The notes under the pieces were generated by a model. It was given only the letters and a program-made list of their open reading frames with translations, did not search any database and was not told where the DNA came from. Both the position numbers and the translations under genes were made by a program. Of a DNA stretch of 64,000 nt, positions 12,401 through 24,400 are shown in pieces (position 1 is the first letter of the stretch; every line of letters begins with the position of its first letter). Source of the DNA: Macrosoma leucophasiata (taxonomy: Eukaryota > Arthropoda > Insecta > Lepidoptera > Hedylidae); assembly GCA_036365455.1 (NCBI GenBank), contig JAWQUS010000017.1, positions 11,656,001 to 11,720,000 of the forward strand, written 5' to 3'.

Positions 12401-15400
12401 TCATTTAAGTCACTTCATAATTGCTCATCCACTAAAATAACTATTTTGCTGTCAATACATTTCACCATGACCAAATAGGTCGAGTTCTGTCTGATGGTGC
12501 GGTCAAGTCTTAGGAATCGGCGTGCATGTATAAAGAGAATGATGAAGGTAGATGAGGCACGAGAGGTATGTCGGGACCGGGATATCTGGCACTCTACACT
12601 ATCTGCCTACCCCGTTAGGTACCTGGTGTGAGGATACATACATACATTTCACAAAAAAATATCTAAAGTAAAGACGAGAAGATAAGTATGCAGATTTCAT
12701 GGAGAGACAAGCTTCAAACTTTACATGCTCTAATTCTATATTATTATTAACTTTACATCTTAGCCTACATTTACTATACTAGGTCTCCCGGGCACATATT
12801 CCGAAAGTGAACTGGAAAAATGGAAAAGTCTCAATAACACATATTCTGGACCCGGGTATCAATCCTGAGACCTCAGCGTAGCAGTAGTAGCTTGCTTCCA
12901 CTAGACTAGACTTCTAGATCTGACAAAATTAAGTTCATCATAAACGTGTAAATAATCTAATTTAGCTTATTCTAAGAATTCAAATGAATCAATCTCATCG
13001 AACTTAGGAGCGACAGATTTGAGAACTAGTTCGTGTCGTTCATAGAAAAGATCGCTATTTGGAACAAAGTAGTTGGTTCTCGAACTCCACAAGAATACCC
13101 TGAGAACATTTGCGCGTGGAGTGTGCAGCATTCTGTATTCATGAGCGGTGAAATCATTCAGAAACAATATGAGCAGGATACCGTGTTTAGAAAATATGCG
13201 AAAGTGTCGCGCTCGCGTGCATGACATTCATAGAGACAGATAGAGAAATATGAATATATTATTATAATATAACGTTGCTGGCATATATTGCGAGTATAAT
13301 GTGTACGTAATTTAAACAAAAGCGTTTTAATTCCCAACATTTCTTCAATCATCAGTAAGGTCAGTAACCTGTAATCAGTCAGCCTCAGAACGCGAGAAAA
13401 ATATGACAATTGATTTTTATATGTTCGTGAACCGATATCGGTTCAACTGCAGCTTAGCGAGATAACAACCTCACTAATGATCAACTAGCAAAACGCTCCG
13501 CACTATGTTGTTTTTCTTTTAATTTATCAAAGAGCGCAGAGGCTAAATGTTTTGTTTACCCTTAAAAAATACTCAAGTTAATTATGAATCAATAGATCAA
13601 ACATGTTTTAAAAATAAATGAACACTCCGAGCCACAAGTAAATAATAAACTATTGCGTTTTATTTGAGGTTATTAAACCTTGAAAGAAGTATTAACGAAA
13701 CGCAAACACTTTATTTAACTTTGACGTAGAAATATTGGTTGTAAAAACTTTATCCTGTCAGGTAGCACGTCACTTCTTGAAATAGTGTTGACTTGACTTC
13801 AATCAAATACAAGGTATTCGAACATTACCACATAAACATGTTATATTATGGCTGGGTACTTACAATTGCTATAAAGGTAGCTTATGAAATATATTTATTA
13901 TCTTATTACGGCAATAGGTATATATCAAGCTTGTAGAATGTACATTTTTACGTTACAATGCCATTTAAGTATAAAAATATATTTATACAATTCAAACGTA
14001 ATCTACCTATGTAAGTACCTAGTAATGAGCAGATTTTTTCTCTTATACTGAGATACAGTGTGTAGTATAAATAAATAATTTGTCTATTAATTAAACAAAT
14101 AAAGGTCTTGTACACGTATGACGCTGTATGTATGTATGTATGTATGGATGTGTGTACTTTCAATCCAAGTCCTTTACGTGGTAGGCAGTGTGGAGCGCCA
14201 GATATCCCGGTCCAGAATATTGGAATAATGAATAACTCTAGTTTTTTCTAGATATCTACAGGCTGCGGTATTAACTTATCATCGACGTAAACAGCATCCT
14301 TGTTTATCAATTCATGTTTTTTACTGGTGGTAGAGCTCCAGTGACGGAGCTCGCGGGCGTAGGCACCACCGCATTACCTAATATACTTGTCGCTAAATGG
14401 TAGTGTTCAGCACTATCGTGTTCCGGTCAGGTGGTAATGTACGGCCCTGTAATTTCCGGCACAGAGACATAACATCTTAGGCCTCAGGAGTGGTAACGCA
14501 TCTGCATTTTCACCTTGGTCCAGTAAAAAAATATTTTGTTAATATGTACACTCAGCCAAAACGTGTAAGTAGGAAATAGGAAATTATAATTTAAAACCGT
14601 AAAAACATGGTACCGGCAATTCGGCTAATAGGCCAAACGATTGTTCGTGTAATATTAGAGACAATACGATGCAAACACCATTTAAGGACACAACAGGCGG
14701 CGCCATTTAATAAAACGATGACCTCGCTCAACTTGCAAATAGTGTCTATTGAAACTGTCCCACTTCCTAATATGCAAATCTGTAACGTGTAAACTGTTGA
14801 ACAATACGCGTGGTCTACCCAAACAACTTTTTGACATTTATTTCAATACACGCGGAATTGAGTTGACACGAGTTATGGGTATTGTTAAACATTTTAAAAA
14901 GAAAGACGGCAGTTGGTTTCGAACATGAGGTTTGCCAAGTTGTTAGGCGCTCTGCATATGGAGCAACTTATATTGAGGCAAGTATCAACATTTTAAGTTT
15001 TCTGTAAAAAGGCGATCGTTGCTATAATGTTAACGCTTGCCTTTATTTTATGGCAATCTATGAGCAACTTTGATTTTTACCTTAATTTCCGGGAGGCGAG
15101 AGGAAGGGTGGGTGTGAAATCGCCCGACGCGTTACTATTGACAGTTGCGGCAGCCGGCAACTTTAAAAACCGGTATAATATTTAACAGTTGCTAGTTGCG
15201 GCAATTAGGAACTAACCTAATCATTGATTACAAGCAACTGAAAACTTTTGACGATCACCGGAACTCGACCACCCGACACCCGGACCCGACCGTGCCTTAC
15301 AATAAATTGTAGAAGTTTATAATATAGTATAAAGTATAAACCAAATTGGGCCAGTAGACCCATGAAAACAATCAATGTCCGGTAACTTTAAATCTTGTGC

Positions 15401-18400
15401 TAGAACTAGAACTATGACTGCTTAAGAAGTAACTAGCTTCTAACGAAAAAATGGAAAGAAAAATTTGACTTCAGGCGAGACTCGAACTCGCGGCCTACTG
15501 GGAATCTAGTCCAGCCGCTCTTCCAATTGAGCTACTGAAGTCCTGACCGATTTGTCAAATCTTTCCTTCACATTTATTGCATTGCTTTATGGTAGCAGCA
15601 GCGCCATCTATTGCCCACTATGCTAGTTAGGCAACCGATATAATAGACTTTGCAGTTTATTGAATATCGTAAAGAAGTCGCTTTTACCCTTAATAATTGT
15701 TTTATATTATTTCGCATTAACACATGCTTGTGAAATATATTTTATTTAACGAAAAATGGAAAGAAAAATTTGACTTCAGGCGAGACTCGAACAAAAAAAA
15801 TTTTTCTTTCCATTTTTCGTTAAATAAAATATATTTCACAAGCATGTGTTAATGCGAAATAATATAAAACAATAACTAGCTTCTCTTAAAAATATACAAA
15901 AAATACTTAATAATAATGATACAATGCAGAAAATACATTTTTCTGTTCAAGTTTGTTGTTTCAAGTTTTCAAAGCAGTTTTCTCATAAAAGGTAATGCAT
16001 TGATTTAATTGAAATCGTGATACAAATATCTCATGTAGAATAAATTACATTAATAAAGTTAACTAGGTATAACTACGACAGAAAAACAACAGTGGGATAA
16101 ATTGTTATCTTCGTCACTCTCATAAGCATCTTCAATTTCGCACGATGTAAGATTACAGGAAATAATAGAATTGAAACAAACAAATGTCTACATTTCAGTT
16201 CATAACTAAGATTGATAGCAACTTTCAAAAAAAAAAAATCAACTACATTGTCATACTTACAAAGTAAGTTCAATTTTACGAGTTTCTAGATTATGATTAT
16301 GACATAGTAAATTTGCCATTAAAAGTTTCTCATTGAACGTAGGGTTGTCAGGTCGCGAAATCTTACAGCCAGACAGACCAACAAGTGTGGTCAGACATTT
16401 GGGTCAAAAGGCCGCGAAGGAAGCCCTCGACAGAACCGTTCGGCTGTGTTCGGCGCTCGCTTGTTTGCGAAATATAAAAAACCCAACAAAAGTCGAATAT
16501 AGTTTATTTTGACCGGGCAAGGAATCAATAACTATGTCCGCCTTATCCGGACGCCTGGCAACCCTAATTGCGCGGATATTATATTAGTTATAAAATGGCC
16601 GTTAATTTTTATTAGCTAATTCGAACCGCACCTTTCACCCTGTAAAAGCCTATTATGTATGTTGCGCAAGACGAGAGAATCAGAAGTCAATAGGCGAGCC
16701 ACTTTCCGAACTACTAATCTCATTAATAAACACCGAGTCAACACTTAAGCTTCGGTTTTGCAACTGTCAGTTAACGATTTAATTAAGCATCCCGTCATGT
16801 CTGTCACACCTCTATATTGTAATAGAAAGAGTACGGTCTGCTTCAATTGGCACCATTGTGCAATAGGAGTCGATTATGACAATTTATTATAATTGGCTGT
16901 TATATGGCTATCGATTACGACAAACTACCGACTCGATTGTGAATTTAACTTGAGTTATGAGAAATGTTGGTGTACTGTCAATCAAAGGTTAAGTGAATCT
17001 CGAACGAACGCCGGACTCAGAGCATATTAATATTTAAAAATGTTACGTTAAAATCGATTCTCGCTTTCACATTAAATGTTCCCTGCCGGATACTATTTCT
17101 ATGCAAATATCAACACTGGGTCTTTAAGATAAGAACGACAGGAACAAATCTTTCGAACGTCCAGCGATAGTGTGATCGATGTAGAGACTAGTTCTGTGCG
17201 CGAGTCATTGCGTAAAGCAAACACTGAGCCGACCTTGTAAATACTGGATATTTGCCCGAGATAAACGTTACAACTCGTAATTAATTTTAGTCGGTACTTT
17301 CCCAGGGTCGGACTTACCATCTGGTTATCAGGATTTGATGAATCCATTCAATTTTAGAAATGGCAAGACAGCTCTATTTAGATATGGACTTGGGGATATG
17401 AGCTGACGACAAATGACAAAGAGTTTCAAGGCTTTTGATATTCATTAGGTACATTTCATAACTCAGTAGGTGCCTCTGAGAGTCTTCTCAATGGGATAAC
17501 CCCATTAATAATTACTTACTCCTCAACCCGCTACTTTAGGCCTACTACCACCAAGTTACTGAAGCAATTGTCGAGAGTTACTTCAGTTGCTAGACACAAT
17601 CCTAACATCCTCAGAAGTAGCAATTAATCTGCATAGAAATCATGATATCATCGTAATAAATAGCTTGCAGATTATTCATCGACGCTGTCACAAAAGCTTG
17701 CTGGGTACACCTCATATTATATGTTAAATTGTCCCCACGCAAGCTTCACAAAGGACCGGGATTCATATTCCATACCGAGACATAGTCAATATGATATAGA
17801 AACATATTAGTACTACAACTTTTAACATACACACAGAATTGAAAAAGTATTGCAATTAACTGAAACGATTACTGTAGTGTTTAAATCAAAACCTTGAGAC
17901 GTAATAAATGCCAATACTATGAGATAGGATTTAGATTAAAATATATTAAGAAACATGAATGAGAAAAGGTTACATCACTGTCACACACACAATTATAAAT
18001 ATTGATAGCATCATGAAGTTTCTTGGTTAAGTAACAACATGGCACGACGATCAACCGGCGATCGATCCTCGGCTCTGGGTAATTGTTCAATGTAAAGGAT
18101 TTCCAAAGGCACACCCGGAGTTTGTTACGTGCTCGACCAATTCAGTCAACAGGTCTCAGATAAAATTATTATAGCAAATGATTTTATAACATCAACCCGC
18201 ATGCCAAGCGTGACGATTATAGCATATCTCATACATCATGCAATTGGCCATTTTCGGGGGAGGCTTTTGTCCAGCGTCCTTCGGCTGAAACGATGATGTC
18301 AAAGCAAGGTCCTTCCTTCCACAGATCTCTGTGTTTCCAGCCTCAAATGCCAGTACAACTAGTCCTGTGATCTCATCCTGGACCTACCGCAGTGGTGTTT

Positions 18401-21400
18401 GTTATTTGGGATTCAGTGCATAGTGGTGGAAGCAAACTAAGACAGGCATACGTCTATCGGAATTCGTTTTTTTTCTTTAATACTCGTGCCAGCGGGAATC
18501 CGAATCACCTTTGGGAACCATGTTGATACCATTGTGGTCCTGTGCTGTATCGCCGACTGAGGATGATATCTATAGCCCTGATATGAGAGTGGAGTGACCG
18601 TGGCAGCGGTGCTGGTTCGAGAAGGGATCTTTCGCCGGCTGACCCACCGGTGACGTAGCGCCCTAACCTTGAGCAAGCGACACTGTTTTGAGAGCAGAAG
18701 CGTCGAGTTCATAGTGACGGAAGACTACGAGGTCACAGCAAAGACATTGAGCTGCACTGAAGCTCAACTAGAAGCTACCCTGGTTATTGTAATACCAGGG
18801 GAGAAGAAGTCAGTTTAAGGAGGGTTAGACACTGTTCGCGCAGACGACGCGTTGTGGTTTTCTTCCACATTATGTTGGGGATGTGGCAGACATAACATAT
18901 CCAGTTCCATTTAAGGTCGTCAGTACTATGGTCCACACATCTCACTTATTACATATTAACATTATAATAAAGACGAGCGAATGGTGAGTAAATTGCTCTT
19001 CGAGGAAATTTAAATCTACTCGATTAACAAACAGTCACAGCTTCTCTTAGTAGTGATGTGTTATAAGCGTTAAATTACAGTTATTGTCCTGCAAATGACA
19101 AACTACGTTTTATTGTTTATGATGTGCAAATTACCCATAACAAAGACACTTAATCATGGGTTTTGCAACCGAGGTACATCTGAGATGTTTTCTTATTATG
19201 TCAGTTACATTGATCTTCTGTTATTACTTTGTTAAGCAATAGCATAATAATGTGTTTTTGACATCATAAAGTACTCTATCATCATAACCGGTCTGTTGTA
19301 GCACGTTTACATAAGTAATCGATATCTCCACTTCGATTATTACCTATATGTCAATATCAAATCGTTTTTAAGCCTTCACTTATTAAGCTATGATACCTTT
19401 CGTATGTTATTCATGTTTGATAAAATAACATACAGTATTCAACAAGAAATATTGCTCATCGACGTCAGGACCGAGACTACGGCTTAATTCGGGTCTGTAG
19501 AGCGTTCTCTTGCGCACAGGGTTTTTAGCAGAGTCGCTCTCACAAAAAAGGGAAAAGGGACTGAATTTTTCCAAAAAAAGGGACAAAAAGGGACCAAAAT
19601 GGAGCCTAAAACAATCTGTTTTTAGGGTTCCGTAGTTAACAAGGAACCCCTATAGTTTCGCTATGTATCCCCCATGTATCCCCCAATATAAACAAAACTA
19701 AATTCATCCAATTTCAGACTCACAGGAAAAAAGAAATAAACCTTAATATAATCGCAAATAATGTAAAAATTGAGGAAGCCGATAATACAATGTTCCTAGG
19801 AATAAGACTTGATAAACACTGTAACTGGAAATCACTGTGGAGTATGTCTGTGACAAACTTGATAGATTCGTCTTTGCCATAAAAACACTGCGATTAACTG
19901 TATCCAGTGAAGCAGCTCTAAGTGCTTATCATGGCTATGTATCCTCAGTCCTTTCGTATGGCCTATTACTATGGGGAAACTCAGTAGATATTCATAGAGC
20001 ATTTATTGTACTAAAAGAAATGTATAAGAGCTCCGGTGCTCATTTTATGGATAGCTGCAAACCTCTCTTCAAAAAATATAGAATCATGCCACTTGTTTGT
20101 ATGTACATTAAAGAACTTTGTGTATTTGTTAAACAGCACCCAGAACATTTTAATAGCCACTCGCAAGTAGCAAACAGAACAACTGTCTCAGTAAGAAGTA
20201 CTCGTAAATATAAAATATACCTTCCAATATGCCGTTTAGAGCTGTACAAGAGAAATGTATATATATGTACACGCTATAACAATATACAATAAATTACCTG
20301 ACGCATTTAAAAGTTTGCCGTTAAATGTATTTAAAAGGAAGATTAAAAATTGGTTACTTGAACACTGTTTTTATGACATAAATGAATACAAAAATATGAC
20401 ATTTGACAAACTGATCTGACAAATTAATAATTTATAAATTGTAATTTAATTATTTAATTTAAATGGACTCTAACATTATATTTATATATTTTTTTTTTAT
20501 GTAATCGAAGTGCTAAACAAGCATGCAGTTCACATTGATGTTAAGTGATGACTGCAGCCTATAGACACCCACACAAGACCAAGGTCAAAATGCAGATGCG
20601 TTACCACTCCTGAGGCCTAAGGTGTTATGCCTCTGTGCCGGAAATTACAGGGCCTTAAATTACCACTTGACCGGAACACAATAGTGCTGAACACTACCAT
20701 TTAGCGGCAAGTATATTAGGTAATGCGGTGGTGCCTACGCCCGCGAGCTCTGTCACTAGAGCTCTACCACCAGTAAAAAATATACATACATATAATTATT
20801 GTTTTACCACTAATTCAATGATCTGTATTGTGATGACTGTTTTTAATATTGTAAAATATAATTTGCAGGCTAGGCAACTGACATTGTACACCTTGACGGT
20901 AGAATGTAATTGCACTGTACTTATGTCACCATGTTATCATTTCTGTACTACATTCATGCAATAAAGACATTTTATTTTATTTTTTATTATTATTTTATAT
21001 GTCCGTCTGTCAGTCTGTCTGTCCGACCGTCCGTGATTTAGCGCATTAACTATTGGTACTAGAGAGTTAAAGTTTGACACAAGTATACATCACCTTAATT
21101 ACGCCGACAAAGTGGTAGAATAGAAACATGAAAAAAAAAAGAATTTATGTGTAACGCGCGGAAAAACATTTTTTGTTTTCTATGTAGTATGGGATATAGT
21201 AAAAAAGTTCAAAAATTTTAGAGATGTGCAAATATCATTTTTCGATTTAGTTCACTGATTCACTGTTCGAGACTTAAGTGCCAATTTTCGTTAGAGTCAA
21301 GTGTCCCCGGCCTTTTTTTACCAACTAAACGGTTGTTGTTAGAAATAAAAATATTACGGCAATAGTAGCTACATATAACGAAATTAGTAAAAGGAAAACT

Positions 21401-24400
21401 ATCACACTTAAATTGGCTGTATTTTACTTGAAAATTTTTATTTTTCATTACATTATTCAAACTTAAAAACTAGGGAACCCTACACTGTGCGGGGCCCGAC
21501 ACGCACTTGACCGGTTTTTTTTATTCAAAACAATCATTTCTTGATGGGCTAGAAGGGGAGTATTTCAACATGTATACACATTAAATTCACATATTGTCAA
21601 CACAATTAAAACGATGTAAAATATGGCACAAAAGTATTATTAAGTATGCGATCTTTGATTTGCGTTGATCCCGAAAAATTGACGACGTATCAATAAGTTT
21701 CAACACTGTAGGAAAATAGATGGATATTGCAAGAAGTAAAAAGCACATTACCTACTCAGTTCTTTAACTTCCTTTCATAAAGAGAAAATTTCAAAGACCA
21801 CTTTTAATATTTTGGCAGTTGACTTGAAGTTTAGTGCCAGAAAAAGGGACTTAGGGACCAATTTCTTAAAAAAGGGGGCTTTAAGGGACTTGCTGAAAAA
21901 AAAGGGACAAAAGGGATTAAGGGACTGCCACTAAAAGCCCTGCTTGCGCACCTTACCTATGTGACGTTTACCTATTCACAGACCATTCATTCACGACTTT
22001 ACTTTTAGCAAAGTATGCTTAACTATCAGTAACGTATGAGTTGTGACCGTTCTAAGCGTACTTTGCTGAAAGTAAAGTCGTAGTGCAGTCTGTGAATCTC
22101 ACCCTTAGTGTCAACATGTTCAAGCTCCTATCAATAGTCGCTAGTCAAGTTGACTAACTTAATTTACACGAATTTGTTATCATCGATAGGTCACGTGACT
22201 TACCGCTCATTTTCTTCTCTTAGTTTTCGCTATTTAATACCGCTAATGATTATAGTCTCATTGTAGTCAAGGGCAAGGAACACTTACATTGACCAGCCTC
22301 TGTAGTGTGGCGACATAGGAGTTCTCGCTGTGAATGATGGCGGCGACGACATGCCGTCTCCGTAGCTGCACCGGCGTGATGGCATCTGGAGGCGGCCCCA
22401 GCGACGGCGGAGGCACCCGACCGCCGCGCACCTCGCCGCCGCACGAGAACATGTCTTCTTCCAACTGTAATAAGAGACTTCGCTGAAAAGCGCTTAAAGT
22501 TAAGGAGAAGAGTGTGTTTAAAGTTACTAAAGGTAGCGGGTGCATCATGAACTTTTTTAGAATCTGAACTAAACCGTTTATGCTGTCTCGTTTCTTAGTT
22601 CGAGCAGTCACATAAAAAAGAAATCAACGAATATTTTATCAGTTCCTACATCGCATTAAAACATCATGGATAAGAGAGAGAACACAGAATACGGCCCAGA
22701 GACCGTATTCTCTAACTCAGTTAATATCAATTGTCATTGAGCGCTAGCAGTAAGCACATTGCTGTTTAGACGTAAAGCGATAATAAGTAGGTACTATCCT
22801 CTTAGGAAACCAGGAATGCACTGCATAGAGCTCAGTAAAAGGTATGGCAGAAATATTGTATGTAATTTGGATCTCCTGAAGCTTGGGATGTATGAATTAT
22901 GCTTATTGACTGTTTATAATCGAATGAGGATGAATTAGGCTACAAAATATACTAATAGGTATGATTTTAGAATCTATATTATATCACTAGAATCTATGCC
23001 ATATGTATCTATTCACACCAAGTCATTTGTAGGCTGAATGAAAATATCTCGGCTCTTACACACTCCCCTGCCTCTTTTGTATTCATCAGGTACCATTAGT
23101 TACAAAAAATTATGAAGATGCTTCAATTTTCATTGAATTTGTGGTAAAATCGCTAAATTAACAATGTGTTTTGAACACAGTCAGGCATTGTATAGTTATA
23201 TCACCTGTCATCGTAGATTACAAGGCATAAATAAAACATGTTTCATATTTCCAAGCATAGTTTTCCAACCGCAACGGTTCGAAGATTGTATCCGACAAAG
23301 AATAACTCAGCTAGTATGACGGCAAAAAGTAACCGCGGCAACCTTGAGAACGCGCTCGAGTAGCGTACAAAAACATCTTCATTATAGCAACACTAGCACT
23401 ACTTCATAGCTGTATCGGTTGACGTAGTTGTACTCGTCTTGTTTCCCTGACAGTAACCAGATGATGCGATTTCACTACCACATTCGCGATGTACATAGAA
23501 ACTTGAGCGTGTTCGTATGATGAAATTTCCCCGGCACGAGTCGTGGCGTGCCTATCAAAAGCGCATAAACTCGTCAAATGGCCGTCGCGATCACGTCATC
23601 CGTTTGATAGGTCCGACAGTCCGGCACGCTGACAGGAAACCGGATCATCTGGGCACTGTCACACTCGAATATCGGCACGGTGGGCACGCAAACGTCAAAA
23701 GTATCCGCACTGTCACGTGACTTACGTAGAACTCGAACGGCGTCACGGAATAGTGAGCCTTATCTTTCAAAAGTTTCACACAAAACATGTTTAGATTTCC
23801 CTAGATAACTGGTAAACAGAATTCGAATTCACTTTTGACATTTACGAATAACACGTTGCTCATGCCGTCTCACTAAAAATATACTGATGTGAAAAAATTA
23901 CAATCGTAAACAGTCCACTATGGTAGCGCACTGGACAGCGATCGCGCATCATTATATCACATGTTTAAATAGATTATTTATTTAGCAAACTTCTGTGTAC
24001 GTGTTAGTGAGGATCCTACAGTCGTTACTGCGGTCTGTTGTTGAATGGCGAGACACTCGACCGCCCGATCATGATTCATCTGCTTTATAAATGTGATTCA
24101 TATAAACTATGTTTAATTGTACGATTCCTTGTGTAACATGTGGTGATATGGATGGCGAGCGGACCAATGGATGACTTGGTGTTTTAATTCCAGAAATTGT
24201 GAACGCAGGATGTCAATGACCAATATATTACGTCAAGGTGCTACGTCGGAGAACTTGTTTTTATGTTGTTATTAGTGCACGCTTTATTCTTCTTTTAATT
24301 AGTTATTTGCTACGCGGTTGTTTGACTAGTATACATGTGTATTCTAATCTATCTAGATTCTAACTGTCAAAAATTACGATAGTAATATAGTTAGAATATG

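Larger units (their letters stand above)
19517..21942. mobile_element. Composite hAT-like element, copy 2
   Basis: This 2426-bp element has the same CAGGGTTTTTAG and CTAAAAGCCCTG ends as copy 1. It is flanked by a perfect 8-bp target-site duplication, CTTGCGCA, at 19509-19516 and 21943-21950. Eight-base duplications and CAGGG ends are hallmarks of the hAT superfamily. It carries a block starting AGGGTTCCGTAG and ending GCACTTGACCGG, interrupted by a jockey-type LINE 3' part that itself contains an R1 retroposon. No transposase frame is present. It must depend on an element elsewhere. Confidence 0.85.
11281..22287 (-). other. Intron D-E (11 kb)
   Basis: Recognised content is two (ATAC)n LINE tails (12466-12650 and 14122-14214), an R3 fragment (12780-12905), R1 (14323-14528), the fold-back R2 insertion (15442-15872), a MITE (16341-16567) and composite hAT copy 2 (19517-21942). 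I see nothing clear in 11340-12460, 12910-14115, 14530-15430 and 16570-18240. Bases 18310-19430 contain somewhat GC-richer sequence that may be old repeat, unassigned. Confidence 0.7.

Noticed and set aside
14101..14150. GTAT microsatellite as an independent satellite
   Set aside because: It is the simple-repeat tail of a LINE 3' end.
18437..18712. 91-codon minus-strand ORF as a gene
   Set aside because: Composition is not convincing, no splice sites or known domain are seen, and the region looks like old repeat.
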